Shown here piece by piece: positions 57,176-64,000 of a DNA stretch of 64,000 bases (within the stretch, counting starts at the first letter, position 1; each line of letters begins with the position of its first letter). The stretch is taken from positions 248,001 through 312,000 of the forward strand of contig DLHI01000007.1 of NCBI GenBank assembly GCA_002483135.1, given 5' to 3'. The DNA comes from Hyphomonadaceae bacterium UBA7672. Lineage in GTDB: Bacteria > Pseudomonadota > Alphaproteobacteria > Caulobacterales > Hyphomonadaceae. The notes beneath the pieces were generated by a model. That model ran no database searches. It saw nothing but the letters and a program-made list of their open reading frames with translations, and was not told the origin of the DNA. Position numbers and translations under genes: made by a program.

Positions 57176-59083
57176 CTAGTGCACGTTCATCGCTGGCTCG
57201 CCCCACGGATCTTCCGTGAAGATTTCCGGCGCCAGCGCCTTCATCATGGAGAGGGAGGCCTGGGGGTCGCGGCGGGCGGCGTAGGACACGATGGCGTCCA
57301 GCCGCGCCTGCACTTCGGCGATGGGTGGCGAACCGGTGCTGGCGACTTCGAGCACGCCGTCAACCACCGTGTCACGCACCTGCTCGCGATCGTAGAACAC
57401 CGTCTCGGTCAGCTTCTCGCCGGGACGTGGGCCGGTGACACGGACGAGGATGTCCTGGCCCGGCGTGAGGCCCTTGAGACGGATCATCTTCTCGGCGAGT
57501 TCCGCAATGCGCACCGGCTCTCCCATGTCGAGCACGTAGAGCGTGGCGTCGGTCGAATCCGAGTTGGCGGACATGGCGGCCGCCTGCAGAACGAGTGCGG
57601 AGGCTTCCTCCACGCTCATGAAATAGCGCGTCATGTCGGGGTGGGTCACCGTCACCGGGCCGCCTTCCGCGATCTGGCGCTCGAACAGCGGCGCAACCGA
57701 TCCCTTGGACCCCAGCACGTTGCCGAAACGGACGAGCGAGAAGCGCGTCTGCGGCGCGGTCGGCGCGAACGCCTGGATGAACAGTTCTGCGGCGCGCTTG
57801 GTCGCGCCCATCACGTTGGTAGGGTTCACGGCCTTGTCGGTGGAGATGAAGGTGAACGCCTTCACATCGAGCGCCGCTGCAATGGTCGCGCAGCGCCGCG
57901 CGCCCAGCACGTTGGTGAGGATCGCCTCGTTGGGATTGAGCTCCATCAGCGGCACATGCTTGAGCGCGGCCGCGTGGATAACGACGTCCGGAGCCGCCTC
58001 GCGCATCGCCTGCTCGAGCCGAACTTCGTCGCGCACATCGCCGATCACCATGCGGCGCACGACATTGGGATAGGCGCGCGAGAGTTCCTGGTCGATTTCG
58101 AAGACGTTGAACTCGGATGAGTCGAAGATGGTGAGTTCAGACGGGCCAAGCGCCGCGCACTGGCGCGCAAGCTCGCCGCCGATCGTGCCGCCGCCGCCGG
58201 TGATGAACACGCGCGCGCCAGAGATCAGCTCGGCCACGGGCGCCATATCCAGCCGACGCTCAGGCCGAGCCAGTAGGTCAGCCGGGCGGATTGGCTCCAG
58301 CATCGCCTTGGCGCCGATACGCAGCAGCGTGGCCTTGCGGGCGGATGCGACGGCCAGCGCCGCCTCCATCGTGCGGCGATCTTCCGGCGGGGCTGCAATT
58401 GCGATCCACGGCAGCTCGCCAAAGCGCGCCGTGTAGTGGTCCAGCAGGGTTGCGAGATTGTCGATGCCGCCCATAACCTGGACGCCCTCAATGTCGCGAC
58501 CGAAATGCTGGCCCGATGTTTCGACGATGCCGATGGCGCGGATCGGTGGTCCTGACGGCGCCTTGCGCGCCGCGTGCAGCGCCGCAGCCACATGACCAGC
58601 GGGACCCACGACCAGCGCGCGGGGCGCATAGGGCGGTTCGCGCCGGATTATGGCGATCAGGTCGCCCGTCGCTCGTCCGCGCGCCCACAGGCGCACGACC
58701 ATCAGCATGGCGAGCCAGATCGGTATCTGGAGATAGATGCTGGAGAGCGGGAAATCCTGCAGCGTCGTCGCCAGGATCAGGATCGGCAGCGACATCAGGT
58801 GCGTCAGGACAATGGCCTGGAAGATGCGCACCACGTCGCGCAGCGACGTATGGCGCCAGACCTGGCGGTGAACTCCGCGCAGCCACATCGAGAAGGCCGC
58901 GGCGACGCCGAAGGCGACTGCAACGAAGAAATCAAGCCATGAAGGCGAACCGCGACCGGAGAACGTGTAGACGATCTGCGGCGCCAGATACATCGCCACA
59001 ACGCCGGTCACGACGTCGTAACCGAAACACATGGCCTTCGCTTCGATAGCCGCCCTGCGAGCGGAAATCTCTACGCTGCTCAC
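57176..59083 (-). CDS. Nucleoside-diphosphate sugar epimerase/4,6-dehydratase, membrane-bound
   Basis: The 635-residue protein is of the CapD/FlaA1/WbpM type: four membrane segments at the N-terminus (to about residue 120), a small linker domain, and an SDR domain with ARVFITGGGGTIGGELARQCAALG, HAAALKHVPLMELNPNEAI and FISTDKAVNPTNVMGATKRAAE, where the catalytic Tyr is Met as in WbpM-like enzymes (SMK triad). It makes UDP-4-keto-6-deoxy-sugar precursors for polysaccharide. The GTG start overlaps the stop of the heparinase-like gene (GTGA), with GGGGGAG upstream; a longer ATG start is possible. Confidence 0.9.
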   Translation of the reverse strand: MSSVEISARRAAIEAKAMCFGYDVVTGVVAMYLAPQIVYTFSGRGSPSWLDFFVAVAFGVAAAFSMWLRGVHRQVWRHTSLRDVVRIFQAIVLTHLMSLPILILATTLQDFPLSSIYLQIPIWLAMLMVVRLWARGRATGDLIAIIRREPPYAPRALVVGPAGHVAAALHAARKAPSGPPIRAIGIVETSGQHFGRDIEGVQVMGGIDNLATLLDHYTARFGELPWIAIAAPPEDRRTMEAALAVASARKATLLRIGAKAMLEPIRPADLLARPERRLDMAPVAELISGARVFITGGGGTIGGELARQCAALGPSELTIFDSSEFNVFEIDQELSRAYPNVVRRMVIGDVRDEVRLEQAMREAAPDVVIHAAALKHVPLMELNPNEAILTNVLGARRCATIAAALDVKAFTFISTDKAVNPTNVMGATKRAAELFIQAFAPTAPQTRFSLVRFGNVLGSKGSVAPLFERQIAEGGPVTVTHPDMTRYFMSVEEASALVLQAAAMSANSDSTDATLYVLDMGEPVRIAELAEKMIRLKGLTPGQDILVRVTGPRPGEKLTETVFYDREQVRDTVVDGVLEVASTGSPPIAEVQARLDAIVSYAARRDPQASLSMMKALAPEIFTEDPWGEPAMNVH

Positions 59084-60828
59084 ACACTCTCCCCCTGGAC
59101 TCCAGGCTCGATTCTGGAAAGCGCCCACCGGACCCGGTTGGGCGCCTGAGAACCATCTGCCCCAGGATCGGCGATTCCCCTGATCACCAGCTGCTGTGAC
59201 TTGCGCACAGCTTCACTACCCCAGTAACGCGAATCCTCGACGGAAAGCAAAGCTTCACTGCGGAAACGCCAAACGCGCTGACGGCGGCTCAAACCTAGGA
59301 ATACCGTCCTATCATCGGGTCCATTCAGCACTTGCACGTCCGGGTGCAGGTGAAATCGTATCTCGTAGGGTACGGGCCCCCGCGGCAGCGCCTGTGGCGC
59401 CTCGGACATGGGGCGCGATAGACTGTCTTCTCCGGTGATCCTCGCGCCATTCATCGCGACATAGAGGCGGCGGCGATAGATCACGCCGTGGCGCACCCGC
59501 CAGCCGGCATGCTGGCCTTCGAGGAGGAACTGCTCGCCCTCCTCCATCCGGCGGACGGCCAACTGCGACGGCCCTTCGGGAGCGCGAACGCCTGTGACCG
59601 GGTCAAGTGTGAAAACGGCGGAGTCCTCGCCCGTGATGCAGAGGACAGAATGGGCGGCCGTGCGCCGCGCCGCATCGCGCAGCAAGGGCTCGAGTTCAGC
59701 ATTGCCGCCGCATGACGTGATGATCCGCTCCGGCCCATCGTCAATCGTGATGGCAAGCGCGCCGGCGTGTGCACGGGCGCCATGCGGTCGCTCGGGATTC
59801 CCGCCGGCGTCCACATAGACGGTAAGCTCTTCGGCCTGGATACGCTGGTAGGCAGAGAGGCGCGCGAAGGCGAACTTGGAATTGACGGCGCCATGCGGTC
59901 GCAATGCTGCCTTGGCCAGGCCGTCGCTCGCGTCGCCGCCTCCGTTCGCGGGAAGCACACCCCCGTCTGCCGTCTGGAAGAAGCTCAGCATCGCCGCCAT
60001 GCGCGGCTGCAGGCGTGTGAGGAACGCCGGCGCGCTCAGGCCAAGGCGCAACAGCAGATCCTCGACGGCCTGGATGTCCAGCAAGGCGTGGGCAAGCTGT
60101 TCGGGACTGCGGCTGATATGGCCCCCGTCAGGAAGGATCTGCGCGGCGCACTCCGTCTCCAGCAGCGCAAGCCCGACATCCATCGCCTTGCGCCCGTCTT
60201 CGGTTGCAGCGCCCGCAAGCGATAGCGCAACGGCGATGCGGAAGCGGGAGACAGGATCCGTCTCGTCAGGCGCAGAGAACTGCAGATGCCGTATCTGGCG
60301 GCCGAGCGTTTCGAGCAGGTGGGCGCGATCCTCGCCTTCCATCCGGGAGAAAAGCCACGGGCCCGCGGACAGGAAGTTGATGACCCGGTCGGCCGTGATG
60401 CTGAGCCGCCAGGCGAAATCTTCCCACTTGCCATAGGCCTCAACCCACGCCGCCACCAGGGCGCAGGCGCGTGTCTCCCCTTCGACCCCCAGTGCAGCAA
60501 GGTCGCGCAGCCAGTGGAAACGATGGATGCGATCCGAGAAATGGAGGGACGGAAACGCCGGCCCCCACGGCGAATGGCCGGACGGCGTCTCGATCTGCGC
60601 ATGGCCGAACTTCCACCGGCCCTGGAGGATTGCCTCGCCCCGCGCGCGGTTCACCGGGTGATTGTCGGTCGGCAGCGCAGTCAGCCCCGAAGGGCCCGGT
60701 CCCGAAATGCGCAAGCGATGGACCGGCGAGACATTGATCGGCGCGCCCGACTTGCCGGTCAGCTCCGCCCACTGGGCGTGATCGGCTTCGGTTGCATCGC
60801 CCGATGTTGGGGGCCCCGACGGCGCCAT
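59080..60828 (-). CDS. Heparinase II/III-like protein
   Basis: The 582-residue protein resembles the heparinase II/III family of polysaccharide lyases. It has an alpha/alpha-toroid N-terminal half (WLRDLAALGVEGETRACALVAAWVEAYGKWEDFAWRLSITADRVINFLS) and a beta-sandwich C-terminal half with HGARAHAGALAITIDDGPERIITSCGGN and PVPYEIRFHLHPDVQVLNGPDDRTV. The family Asn/Tyr/His catalytic set is plausible but I cannot fix it. It could degrade or remodel an acidic surface polysaccharide. Its 3' end overlaps the epimerase start, supporting coordinated expression. Confidence 0.85.
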   Translation of the reverse strand: MAPSGPPTSGDATEADHAQWAELTGKSGAPINVSPVHRLRISGPGPSGLTALPTDNHPVNRARGEAILQGRWKFGHAQIETPSGHSPWGPAFPSLHFSDRIHRFHWLRDLAALGVEGETRACALVAAWVEAYGKWEDFAWRLSITADRVINFLSAGPWLFSRMEGEDRAHLLETLGRQIRHLQFSAPDETDPVSRFRIAVALSLAGAATEDGRKAMDVGLALLETECAAQILPDGGHISRSPEQLAHALLDIQAVEDLLLRLGLSAPAFLTRLQPRMAAMLSFFQTADGGVLPANGGGDASDGLAKAALRPHGAVNSKFAFARLSAYQRIQAEELTVYVDAGGNPERPHGARAHAGALAITIDDGPERIITSCGGNAELEPLLRDAARRTAAHSVLCITGEDSAVFTLDPVTGVRAPEGPSQLAVRRMEEGEQFLLEGQHAGWRVRHGVIYRRRLYVAMNGARITGEDSLSRPMSEAPQALPRGPVPYEIRFHLHPDVQVLNGPDDRTVFLGLSRRQRVWRFRSEALLSVEDSRYWGSEAVRKSQQLVIRGIADPGADGSQAPNRVRWALSRIEPGVQGESV

Positions 60829-60840
60829 GGCCTCCTGCCC

Positions 60841-61503
60841 TCACCCACCAGCGCGAAGCGCTGCGATGGCGTCGGCATAGCCCGCGCGGCCACGACCAAA
60901 CACCGCCGAGCCGGCGACCAGCGCATTGGCGCCAGCCGAAATCACCGCGCCCGCATTCGCCGGCACGACGCCGCCATCGACCTCAAGGATTGTTGCGAGC
61001 CCGGCACGGTCGATCTTCTTCCGTATCGCTTCGATCTTGCGCAACTGGCTTTCGATGAATTTCTGGCCGCCAAAGCCCGGGTTCACGCTCATCACCAGAA
61101 CGAGGTCGAGGTCCTCAAGCACAGGGTCAAGCACGTCGGCATGCGTCGAAGGATTGAGCGCCGCACCGGTCTTCTTCCCAAGCTTGCGGATCACCTGCAG
61201 CGTGCGGTGGAAGTGCGGGCCAGCTTCGGGGTGGGCGGTGATGATATCAGCCCCGGCCGCCGCAAAGGCTTCGAGGTAAAAATCGACCGGCGAGATCATC
61301 AGATGGACGTCGAAGGGTTTCTTCGTGTGCGGGCGCAGCTTCTCGATCACGGCAGGGCCAATCGAGATGTTCGGGACGAAATGACCATCCATGACGTCGA
61401 CATGGATCATGTCGGCCCCGGCCGCATCGACAGCCCGGACTTCCTCGCCCAGCGCCGCGAAATCGGCAGCGAGAATCGATGGCGATATCAGCACGTTCGA
61501 CAT
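60841..61503 (-). CDS. rpe: Ribulose-phosphate 3-epimerase
   Basis: Rpe interconverts ribulose-5-phosphate and xylulose-5-phosphate in the pentose-phosphate and Calvin cycles. The 220-residue TIM barrel has ISPSILAADFAALGEEV at the start, MIHVDVMDGHFVPNISIGPAV (catalytic Asp and His metal ligands), DVHLMI, DLVLVMSVNPGFGGQKFIES and LEVDGGVVPANAG (second catalytic Asp). The substrate-phosphate binding NALVAGSAVFG completes it. It lies 12 bases upstream of the heparinase-like gene on the same strand, a frequent neighbour arrangement in this group. Confidence 0.98.
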   Translation of the reverse strand: MSNVLISPSILAADFAALGEEVRAVDAAGADMIHVDVMDGHFVPNISIGPAVIEKLRPHTKKPFDVHLMISPVDFYLEAFAAAGADIITAHPEAGPHFHRTLQVIRKLGKKTGAALNPSTHADVLDPVLEDLDLVLVMSVNPGFGGQKFIESQLRKIEAIRKKIDRAGLATILEVDGGVVPANAGAVISAGANALVAGSAVFGRGRAGYADAIAALRAGG

Positions 61504-61590
61504 GAAACCCGGCCTAGCAGCGCGCTAGGTGCGGTGCAACCTTGGCGGGATGAACGCCGCGCAATTCAGGTGCAGCAAGTCGGAAACGGC

Positions 61591-61974
61591 TCAGGTGTAG
61601 CCGATCGAGGCGTTCTGGGGGATGACGCGAGCGCTCCGGCCGTACTCGATGACAACGGGCGTGCCCTCGCGAATCTCGTGGGCGCTCACTTGCGAGACCG
61701 ATACCAGTTCCCCGGTAAGCAACCTGATCGTGTAGGCAAAACCCGCTTCGGCTTGTTCGAGTTCGACCTGCCGGACAGCTATGACATGGCCCTCTTCAAC
61801 GCGCGTGACCGCGCCGATGGCGGCGCCCTCATAGCTGTTGACGCCAAGGCCGCTCGCGCAACCAGCCAGCACAGTCGCAAGCACGACGAAGGCGACTGCG
61901 AAAGCCTTCTGGGGCTTCGCCAGCAGTGGCGCTTTCAGCCTCTCTACGAACTGCGGCTCCAGCGGGGCCATCAT
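61591..61974 (-). CDS. SlyB-like outer-membrane lipoprotein
   Basis: The 127-residue protein has a hydrophobic segment ending in lipobox TVLAGC (Cys39). It then has AAIGAVTRVEEGHVIAVRQVELEQAEAG, ending in LLTGELVSVSQVSAHEIREGTPVVIEYG; this resembles the SlyB/OmpA-linker lipoproteins that carry a glycine-zipper or SH3-like tail. The signal begins about 20 residues after the ATG, and both ATG codons at 61974 and 61971 are acceptable with GGAGAC upstream. The role is probably structural, in the outer membrane. The glycine-zipper itself is short here. Confidence 0.75.
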   Translation of the reverse strand: MMAPLEPQFVERLKAPLLAKPQKAFAVAFVVLATVLAGCASGLGVNSYEGAAIGAVTRVEEGHVIAVRQVELEQAEAGFAYTIRLLTGELVSVSQVSAHEIREGTPVVIEYGRSARVIPQNASIGYT

Positions 61975-62140
61975 CTAGTCTCCGATTGCAGCCTATCCGG
62001 CCGCCCTGGGTAGCGTTGTAAGCTATTCGTCTGAACCGTCGCTGAACTCCTGCTGGTGAATCCCGAGCAATTGCGTGGCGGGATTGTGTCAGGGGACGAA
62101 AGCGACGTGAAATTTGCGTAGCCTAGGAATGGGAACCGCG

Positions 62141-63472
62141 TCAGATGCGTTCAAGCCGCGCGATAAAAAACACATCACACTGTGTCTGCGGCGCATCTGC
62201 CGTAGAGGCGGCCGGCGCAGTGAGCAGGTCGCCCTCGGGCGTTAACGAATGGTCAAACCCCGGCGCCTCTCCCGCAGCGAACGGGAGACGTTTCCAGGCG
62301 CCCCCGGCGATGGCGGCTTCGACGACATCGCGGCCTTCCTCGGGCGATGGGGTGCATACGGAGTAAACCAGCGTCCCGCCCCGCCTCAGCATTTCAGCGG
62401 CGGCATCGACCAGCGCCCGCTGGACTGTTGGGTAGCGCGCAAAGTCCTTGGGATCGCGGCGCCAGACACCCTCAGGATGGCGGCGAATGACCCCAAGCGC
62501 CGAGCAAGGCGCATCCAGCAACACGGCATCGAGCAGCACCGGCGGTCGCCATGTGCGGGCGTCCGCCTGTACCAGCTCCATGGACAGCCCGGTGCGCGTA
62601 GCATTCTCGCGCAGACGCTCGATCCGCTGGGCGGACATCTCGACTGCGGAAAGTCGCGCGCCGCGCGCAGCCAGCTGCATCGCCTTGCCACCCGGCGCTG
62701 CGCAAAGGTCGGCGACCGCAAGGCCACGAACATCGCCCAGCAGCGTCACCGGCAGGCTTGCGGCCACGTCCTGCACCCACCATGCGCCCTCGGCATATCC
62801 GGGCAGGTCAACCAGCCCCGCCCCGTCGCCAAGGCGTATCGTCCCGTTGGGCAGTAGCTCCCCACCCAGCTTTTCAGCCCAGCCAGACGCATCGTCCGCA
62901 TCGCGAAGCGTGAGATCAATCGTCGGCTCTTCGAGCTGCAGCAGCGCCATGGCCTGGGCCCGGTCGACGCCGAGCGCAGATTTCAGTTTGGCCGCCAGCC
63001 AATCCGGCCAGACTGCTTCGGCAGGCGAGCCGTCGAACGCTTCCGCCTCGCGCGCCGCGCGGCGCAGCACTGCGTTGATCAGGCCGCCGCCACGGCGGGC
63101 AATATCCCAGTGGGCCGCAGCCTCGACAGTCGCAGACACTGCCGCGTGTTCGGCGACTTTCATCAGCCAGAGTTGGGCCGCGCCAACGCGCAACAGAGCC
63201 AGCACCGGCGGCTCGATGTCAGCCAGCGGCCGCTGCACCATGCCGCCAAGCGCCCAGTCGATGCGGCCCACGGCCCGCAGGGCGGCGCTCGCAATCGCTC
63301 GGGCAAAGCCGCGATCCGCTCCCGAAAGCGAGCGGAAAGCAGGGCTTGAGCCCATCGCTGTCTCAAGATCCTCGCCCCGGGCCATCGCGGCCCATACGAG
63401 CTGTGCGGCCGCAAGCCGGCTTTGCCAGCCGGCTGCTTCAGGTCTTGCCCGGTAGTTGGATGCGCGCGCCAT
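62141..63472 (-). CDS. rsmB: 16S rRNA (cytosine-967-C5)-methyltransferase
   Basis: RsmB (Fmu) methylates C967 of 16S rRNA. The 443-residue protein has an N-terminal NusB-like helical domain (residues about 18-135) and a C-terminal Rossmann methyltransferase with VADLCAAPGGKAMQLAARGARL (SAM loop), LLDAPCSALGVIRRHPEGVW (catalytic Cys) and LVYSVCTPSPEEGRDVV (second Cys of the family). All catalytic residues are present. It faces the same way as the preceding gene on this strand and lies 41 bases downstream of the cupin gene. Confidence 0.97.
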   Translation of the reverse strand: MARASNYRARPEAAGWQSRLAAAQLVWAAMARGEDLETAMGSSPAFRSLSGADRGFARAIASAALRAVGRIDWALGGMVQRPLADIEPPVLALLRVGAAQLWLMKVAEHAAVSATVEAAAHWDIARRGGGLINAVLRRAAREAEAFDGSPAEAVWPDWLAAKLKSALGVDRAQAMALLQLEEPTIDLTLRDADDASGWAEKLGGELLPNGTIRLGDGAGLVDLPGYAEGAWWVQDVAASLPVTLLGDVRGLAVADLCAAPGGKAMQLAARGARLSAVEMSAQRIERLRENATRTGLSMELVQADARTWRPPVLLDAVLLDAPCSALGVIRRHPEGVWRRDPKDFARYPTVQRALVDAAAEMLRRGGTLVYSVCTPSPEEGRDVVEAAIAGGAWKRLPFAAGEAPGFDHSLTPEGDLLTAPAASTADAPQTQCDVFFIARLERI

Positions 63473-63513
63473 CGGACCGGTCCCTTAGAGGACCAGCCCG
63501 GTAACGGAAAGCA

Positions 63514-64000
63514 CTATTGACCGAACAGTTTCTGCAGCGCGCCCAGAAGACCCTCAAACCGGAGACCGGCGTCGGTCACAGCAAGGGCGTAGGCCGGACC
63601 CGTGTCGTGAGCGCGGGGCTGGTGGCGAACCGCGCCATCGAAGGCGGAGAAATCGCCCGGGCCATAGGTGGCATGACCATCAGAGAACTCGCCATGCACG
63701 CAAAGGGTCAACTCCTGACCCTTGTGGCTATGCCAGGGCACCGCCGTACCCGCCTCAAGGCGGATAATCTCGGCCTTGGCGCCGCCCGCAAATCCGAGAT
63801 CGAGGCGCTTGATCCCGGGGCCGGAATAGCTCCACCCGCGTTTGGCCTCGGCCGACTGGATGGCGTCGCGCAGGACGATCGGAAGGCCGGCAAGTTCGGG
63901 ATAAGCCATCGCCTTCGCGGCGGGCTTCTGCGCAGGCCCGCGATCAATGGCGGCAAGCGCCATCGCCAGTGCGTCCGGCTTCATCGTGGCGGGCGCTTCC
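63514..64000 (-). CDS. ChrR-like cupin protein, cut by the window edge
   Basis: The visible part (about 160 residues) matches the C-terminal cupin of ChrR-type anti-sigma factors: LEAGTAVPWHSHKGQELTLCVHGEFSDGHATYGPGDF holds the cupin His residues, followed by VRHQPRAHDTGPAYALAVTDAGLRFEGL. The ChrR N-terminal zinc/anti-sigma domain should lie upstream, but the frame stays open to the window's end, so this is 5' partial. ATG 63984 could instead start a stand-alone cupin. ChrR controls an ECF sigma factor in response to singlet oxygen. Confidence 0.72.
   Translation of the reverse strand, partial: EAPATMKPDALAMALAAIDRGPAQKPAAKAMAYPELAGLPIVLRDAIQSAEAKRGWSYSGPGIKRLDLGFAGGAKAEIIRLEAGTAVPWHSHKGQELTLCVHGEFSDGHATYGPGDFSAFDGAVRHQPRAHDTGPAYALAVTDAGLRFEGLLGALQKLFGQ

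Noticed and set aside
1..64000. tRNA, rRNA, CRISPR array, insertion sequence, prophage or integrative element
   Set aside because: None was seen: no cloverleaf-like stretches with CCA ends, no regular repeat-spacer runs, no transposase, integrase or phage structural genes.

Overview
The window looks like chromosomal DNA from an alphaproteobacterium with high G+C content, most probably of the Hyphomonadaceae/Caulobacterales-like group. This rests on gene content: an sdhCDA block plus sdhB, truB-rpsO-pnp, trmD-rplS, ethylmalonyl-CoA-pathway genes, a UrcA-family protein, an HWE/HisKA_2 kinase, and a beta-helix/cytochrome pair of the kind named after Hyphomonas and Shewanella proteins. The lineage is an inference from protein similarity that I recognise by eye; no search was run. 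I see no rRNA, tRNA, CRISPR array, insertion sequence or prophage. Nearly all of the window is coding.

Layout. 1-12.5 kb: a hypothetical, a hemolysin-III-like protein, an MgtC-like protein, a GNAT enzyme, several VOC proteins, leuD and leuB separated by an Sel1 lipoprotein, a channel-like protein and a divergent NAD(P)-epimerase/LysR pair, then an Asd-like protein and a RarD transporter. 12.8-21.4 kb: an Hpt protein, a metallophosphoesterase, a serine hydrolase, pyridoxal kinase, and a three-gene run (malyl-CoA lyase family, a saccharopine-dehydrogenase/DUF4166-like protein, mesaconyl-CoA hydratase) that points to the ethylmalonyl-CoA pathway. 21.4-29 kb: sdhCDA with a readable promoter and strong terminator, then GST, DUF805 and SUFU-like genes before sdhB, followed by MAPEG and an ArsC-acetyltransferase fusion. 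29.2-37.4 kb: tonB, a TetR regulator, trmD-rplS, two tandem small secreted paralogues, a lipoprotein hydrolase, a DAACS symporter and a CocE-type hydrolase. 37.4-41.8 kb: brnTA and truB-rpsO-pnp. 41.8-54.9 kb: an accessory stretch with a histidine kinase, a ten-motif zinc-finger membrane protein, a c-type cytochrome / membrane protein / beta-helix operon, an RcnB-like protein, a phospholipase-C-like/DUF4332 fusion, a redoxin/cytochrome/copper-monooxygenase-like/EF-hand fusion and a VWA protein. 55-64 kb: purH, a DUF5063-like gene, a polysaccharide epimerase, a heparinase-like protein, rpe, a lipoprotein, rsmB and a ChrR-like cupin cut by the window edge.

The most notable observations are: (1) an aspartate-semialdehyde dehydrogenase homologue in which the catalytic Cys is Gly and the catalytic His is Val, while the substrate-binding Gln and Arg residues remain; (2) an in-frame fusion of glutaredoxin-type arsenate reductase with a phosphinothricin-type acetyltransferase; (3) a membrane protein with ten DnaJ-type CxxC motifs and no J domain; (4) a secreted four-module redox fusion; (5) a three-gene export module of beta-helix lipoprotein, membrane protein and c-type cytochrome lipoprotein; (6) three separate convergent gene pairs that share a single CTAG as both stop codons.

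Start codons were moved inward from the longest reading frame wherever a ribosome binding site or the family N-terminus argued for it; these choices are stated entry by entry.
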